DNA of 64,000 nucleotides from Erysipelothrix rhusiopathiae (GTDB lineage Bacteria; Bacillota_I; Bacilli_A; Erysipelotrichales; Erysipelotrichaceae): NCBI RefSeq assembly GCF_900637845.1, contig NZ_LR134439.1, positions 1,488,001 to 1,552,000 of the forward strand, read 5' to 3'. Shown piece by piece: positions 61,495 to 64,000 of this stretch (position 1 is its first letter; each line of letters starts with the position of its first letter). The notes under the pieces were generated by a model. It saw only the letters and a program-made list of their open reading frames with translations, ran no database searches and was not told where the DNA came from. The position numbers and the translations under genes were made by a program.

Positions 61495-62337
61495 ATGAGT
61501 TGTATTTATAGGATTAAAGAGAATATGCATACTTATACTGATACAGAAAAACGTATTGCGGAATACATTCTTGAGAATAAAGATGAAGTTGTTAATTTTT
61601 CATCGCAACATTTTGCGAAGGAGATTAATTCTTCTGCAGCTGCAATCGTTCGTTTTTCTAAAAAAATTGGCTATAATGGATTCACTCACCTAAAAGTAGA
61701 GCTTGCTCGAGATCACAGTGAAGAAGAACAATCGTTTGATAAACTCATCAAAGAAGAAGATACGATTGAAACCATGGTACGTAAATCACATTACAGCAAT
61801 CATAGAACCTTTGATAACACATATAAACTTTTGAATCTTGAGGTGTTGGATGCTTCAATTGCAGCAATAAGCAATGCGCGGCGCATCTATCTCTTAGGTA
61901 TTGGAGGTTCAGGTATTGTTTGTCAGGACCTTTACCATAAGTTCGTTCGTATTGATGCAGATGTTGTTTATTTCGATGATTTTCATTTGGAAATGTCTTC
62001 ACTAACGCATATAACTGAAAACGATGTCACCATTGCCTTATCCTATTCGGGTCAAACGCGTGAAATTATTATGGCTCAAAAACTCGCTCAAGATAAAGGG
62101 GCTACAACGATTGCGATCACTCAAGTAGGACGTAATGAACTTGCGAAGAATTCTGACTTTGTCATTAACATTCCTAAAGAAGAGTCAGAAGTTCGTTTGG
62201 GTTCTATTGCATCACGTTTTTCAATGTTAGCTATTTCAGATTTACTTTACTTGGGTGTTGCGAAAAACAATATAGAAGAAACACGTCGTAAGATCGTAAA
62301 TACACGCGACACGATTAAATCAATTCGAAACATTTAA
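61495..62337 (+). CDS. RpiR-family regulator, MurR-like
   Basis: 280 aa. The N-terminal HTH_6 domain (~1-75) has YTDTEKRIAEYIL, FAKEINSSAAAIVRFSKKIGYNGFTHLK; the SIS domain (~110-250) has LLGIGGSGIVCQDLYHKF and SYSGQTREII, which binds a sugar phosphate. MurR of E. coli responds to MurNAc-6P. Its likely operators are at 57788 and 62365. AGGAGG precedes the ATG. It ends 84 bases before murQ. Confidence 0.92.
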   Translation: MSCIYRIKENMHTYTDTEKRIAEYILENKDEVVNFSSQHFAKEINSSAAAIVRFSKKIGYNGFTHLKVELARDHSEEEQSFDKLIKEEDTIETMVRKSHYSNHRTFDNTYKLLNLEVLDASIAAISNARRIYLLGIGGSGIVCQDLYHKFVRIDADVVYFDDFHLEMSSLTHITENDVTIALSYSGQTREIIMAQKLAQDKGATTIAITQVGRNELAKNSDFVINIPKEESEVRLGSIASRFSMLAISDLLYLGVAKNNIEETRRKIVNTRDTIKSIRNI

Positions 62338-62364
62338 CTTTATTTCACGCTTTTGTTAATTAAA

Positions 62365-62393
62365 TTGAAATATCATTTCAAAGAAGGTATAAT
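62365..62393 (+). promoter_or_regulatory. murQ promoter with RpiR operator
   Basis: TTGAAA (62365-62370), a 17-base spacer and TATAAT (62388-62393) are near consensus. The perfect palindrome TTGAAAT-ATC-ATTTCAA (62365-62381) covers the -35 and part of the spacer, so bound repressor would block polymerase. Confidence 0.85.
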
Positions 62394-62421
62394 AGATATA
62401 CAATGAAATGAGGACAGATAT

Positions 62422-63324
62422 ATGAAAATCGACTTATCAAAAATTGGTACCGAACTTCAAAATCCAAATACTAAAAATATCGATCGACTCGATTCCGTCG
62501 AGATGGTAACCTTGATCAATCATGAAGATCAACGTGTTATCGATGCGGTTGGTGAACAAACTTATGAAATTGCCGCTGCTATCGACGCTACCTATGACGC
62601 AATTGCTCAAGGTGGTCGCCTTGTATATATGGGGGCTGGTACATCAGGCCGTCTAGGCGTCCTTGATGCATCCGAATGTCTCCCCACATTTGGTGTTGGT
62701 GAAGAGTCAGTAATAGGAATTATTGCAGGTGGTGACATCGCTTTAAGACATCCAGTTGAAGCTGCTGAAGATGATGAAGTTAGTGGTATCACGGACTTGA
62801 AAGCCATTAATTTTTCGAAAGATGATATTTTGTGTGCAATTGGTGCATCCGGTCGAACACCCTACTGTATTGGTGGTCTTAAATACGCTAAAGAACTTGG
62901 TGCTCAAACAATTTCAGTTGCATGTGTTTCTCAAAGCAAGATGGCTGCATACGCCGATCATCCAATCGAAGTTGTAGTTGGGCAAGAGGTTATAACAGGT
63001 TCTACACGTATGAAATCAGGTTCTGCAACGAAGATGGTTTTAAATATGATATCCTCTGGAGCGATGATTAAACTGGGTAAAGTTTATGGAAATTTAATGG
63101 TGGATGTTAAAGCAACAAATGCAAAACTTATCGAACGTGCACGCAATATAATTATGAACGCAACTGGGTGTACTTATGAACGTGCAACCGATTTATTGAA
63201 TTTAAGTGATAAAAGTGTCAAAGTAGCCATTGTTATGGAGTTATGTAATCTTGATGTTGAAGAAGCGTTACATCTTCTAAACCAAAACCAAGGGCATATT
63301 ACACGTGCTTTGGAAAATAAATAG
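62422..63324 (+). CDS. murQ: N-acetylmuramic acid 6-phosphate etherase
   Basis: 300 aa, cleaving MurNAc-6P to GlcNAc-6P and D-lactate. The N-terminus NIDRLDSVEMV is family typical. The SIS domain has YMGAGTSGRLGVLDASECLPTFG near 70-92, EAAEDDE with the second active-site region near 115 and AIGASGRTPY, then GSTRMKSGSATKMVLN near 200. Its own promoter and operator lie just upstream. anmK follows after 9 bases. Confidence 0.96.
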   Translation: MKIDLSKIGTELQNPNTKNIDRLDSVEMVTLINHEDQRVIDAVGEQTYEIAAAIDATYDAIAQGGRLVYMGAGTSGRLGVLDASECLPTFGVGEESVIGIIAGGDIALRHPVEAAEDDEVSGITDLKAINFSKDDILCAIGASGRTPYCIGGLKYAKELGAQTISVACVSQSKMAAYADHPIEVVVGQEVITGSTRMKSGSATKMVLNMISSGAMIKLGKVYGNLMVDVKATNAKLIERARNIIMNATGCTYERATDLLNLSDKSVKVAIVMELCNLDVEEALHLLNQNQGHITRALENK

Positions 63325-63333
63325 GGGAACAAT

Positions 63334-64000
63334 ATGGAAACTAAATATGCAGTTGGACTGATGTCTGGAACATCTCTTGATGGGATTGATGCAGCTTTAG
63401 TAGAAATCAAAGGTTCGGGTACTGAAACGTCATGTACTCTAATTCATTTTGTAACGCTTGAGATTCCAAAAGAGATTCGTCAACGAATTTTAAGAGCCAG
63501 TGTACCAGAAACATCACGTGTTGATGAAATTTGTTCACTGAATTTTGAATTAGGACACCTCTTTAATGATGCAACGACAAAAGTACTGACAGAAAGTAAT
63601 TTTAAGGGATCACTTGATTTTGTAGCTTCCCATGGACAAACGTTATACCATCTTCCAAATCCAAGTAATCAATTGATGAAGTCAACACTTCAAATTGGAG
63701 ATCCATCAATCATCGCATTTCATCATAAAGTTCCTGTAGTTTTTAATTTTAGAGTCATGGATATTGTGGCAGGTGGGGATGGTGCTCCACTGGTTCCATA
63801 TTCTGAATTTCTAATGTATCGCGAAAAACATAAAACGGTTTTACTTCAAAATATTGGTGGAATTGGCAACGTTACTGTCATTCCCCAAAATGCTCATCTT
63901 GATGATTTGTATGCTTTTGATACCGGTCCTGGTAATATGATGATGAATGCAGCAACATCTCACTATTATAATGAGTTATATGATAAGAATGGACTGCATG
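63334..64000 (+). CDS. anmK: Anhydro-N-acetylmuramic acid kinase (3' truncated by window end)
   Basis: Converts 1,6-anhydro-MurNAc and ATP to MurNAc-6P, feeding MurQ. 222 residues are visible. The ATP-binding start VGLMSGTSLDGIDAALVEI, the catalytic region SHGQTLYHLP, GDPSIIA, NFRVMDIVAGGDGAPLVP and NIGGIGNVTV, FDTGPGN are all conserved. AGGGGAA precedes the ATG and murQ ends 9 bases earlier. The remaining ~150 residues lie beyond the window. Confidence 0.95.
   Translation, partial: METKYAVGLMSGTSLDGIDAALVEIKGSGTETSCTLIHFVTLEIPKEIRQRILRASVPETSRVDEICSLNFELGHLFNDATTKVLTESNFKGSLDFVASHGQTLYHLPNPSNQLMKSTLQIGDPSIIAFHHKVPVVFNFRVMDIVAGGDGAPLVPYSEFLMYREKHKTVLLQNIGGIGNVTVIPQNAHLDDLYAFDTGPGNMMMNAATSHYYNELYDKNGLH

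Overview
The window is low-GC, densely coded DNA with Gram-positive ribosome binding sites (AAGGAGG type). The gene set is an arginine deiminase operon, single-domain EIIC permeases paired with MupG-like proteins, DegV, ABC-F proteins, VanZ proteins and a Gram-positive Tad pilus locus. This fits a Firmicute of the Erysipelotrichia, most likely an Erysipelothrix. The assignment comes from protein resemblance recalled from knowledge; no database search was possible.

Layout. 1-1.5 kb: end of an ABC exporter and an O6-alkylguanine-DNA methyltransferase. 1.5-8 kb: arginine deiminase operon arcA-arcB-arcC-arcD behind a cre-like site and a hairpin-rich leader, then an unusual AraC regulator with two HTH domains. 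8.0-9.1 kb: IS30-family element copy 1. 9-20 kb: small membrane protein, NA37-type nucleoid protein, DegV, lipid kinase, a LytTR two-component system with a chimeric sensor kinase, an ABC exporter, and an XRE regulator. 18.8-21 kb: a DUF1538 membrane protein fused by operon to a tandem PII-like protein. 21-25 kb: GntR-controlled sugar-phosphate cluster (EIIC, small membrane protein, DUF3284, MupG-like). 25-31 kb: an ABC-F protein with an attenuator-like leader, a VanZ pair, and an AraC/GH39-like regulator. 31-41.5 kb: a complete Tad/Flp pilus locus with two pilins, ending in a large DivIVA-like coiled-coil protein. 41.5-49 kb: type III glutamine synthetase, a cytidine-deaminase-like protein without zinc ligands, and a TetR-MMPL-secreted heptad-repeat protein unit. 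49.3-50.3 kb: IS30-family copy 2. 50-57.7 kb: brnQ, a candidate structured RNA, cinA, carbonic anhydrase, a second ABC-F protein and a VanZ-RDD protein. 57.8-64 kb: a MurNAc salvage cluster (two EIIC, MupG, MurR-like RpiR, MurQ, AnmK).

How the genes work together. ArcA, ArcB and ArcC turn arginine into ornithine, ammonia, CO2 and ATP, and ArcD exchanges arginine for ornithine. The 57.8-64 kb genes form a cell-wall sugar recycling route: import and phosphorylation by the PTS, glycosidic cleavage by MupG, ether cleavage by MurQ, and phosphorylation of anhydro-MurNAc by AnmK. The same palindromic operator lies at both the first EIIC and murQ.

Most notable observations: both IS copies sit inside a duplicated intrinsic terminator (26-27 bp target duplications that are themselves the hairpin); a regulated-looking small structured RNA at about 52.36-52.54 kb preceded by 11-bp direct repeats; a second candidate small RNA downstream of arcD; an attenuator-like leader in front of an ABC-F gene; a sensor kinase with one intact and one degenerate phosphoacceptor region; and a DivIVA-like protein in the Tad operon. 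No rRNA, tRNA or CRISPR array was seen.
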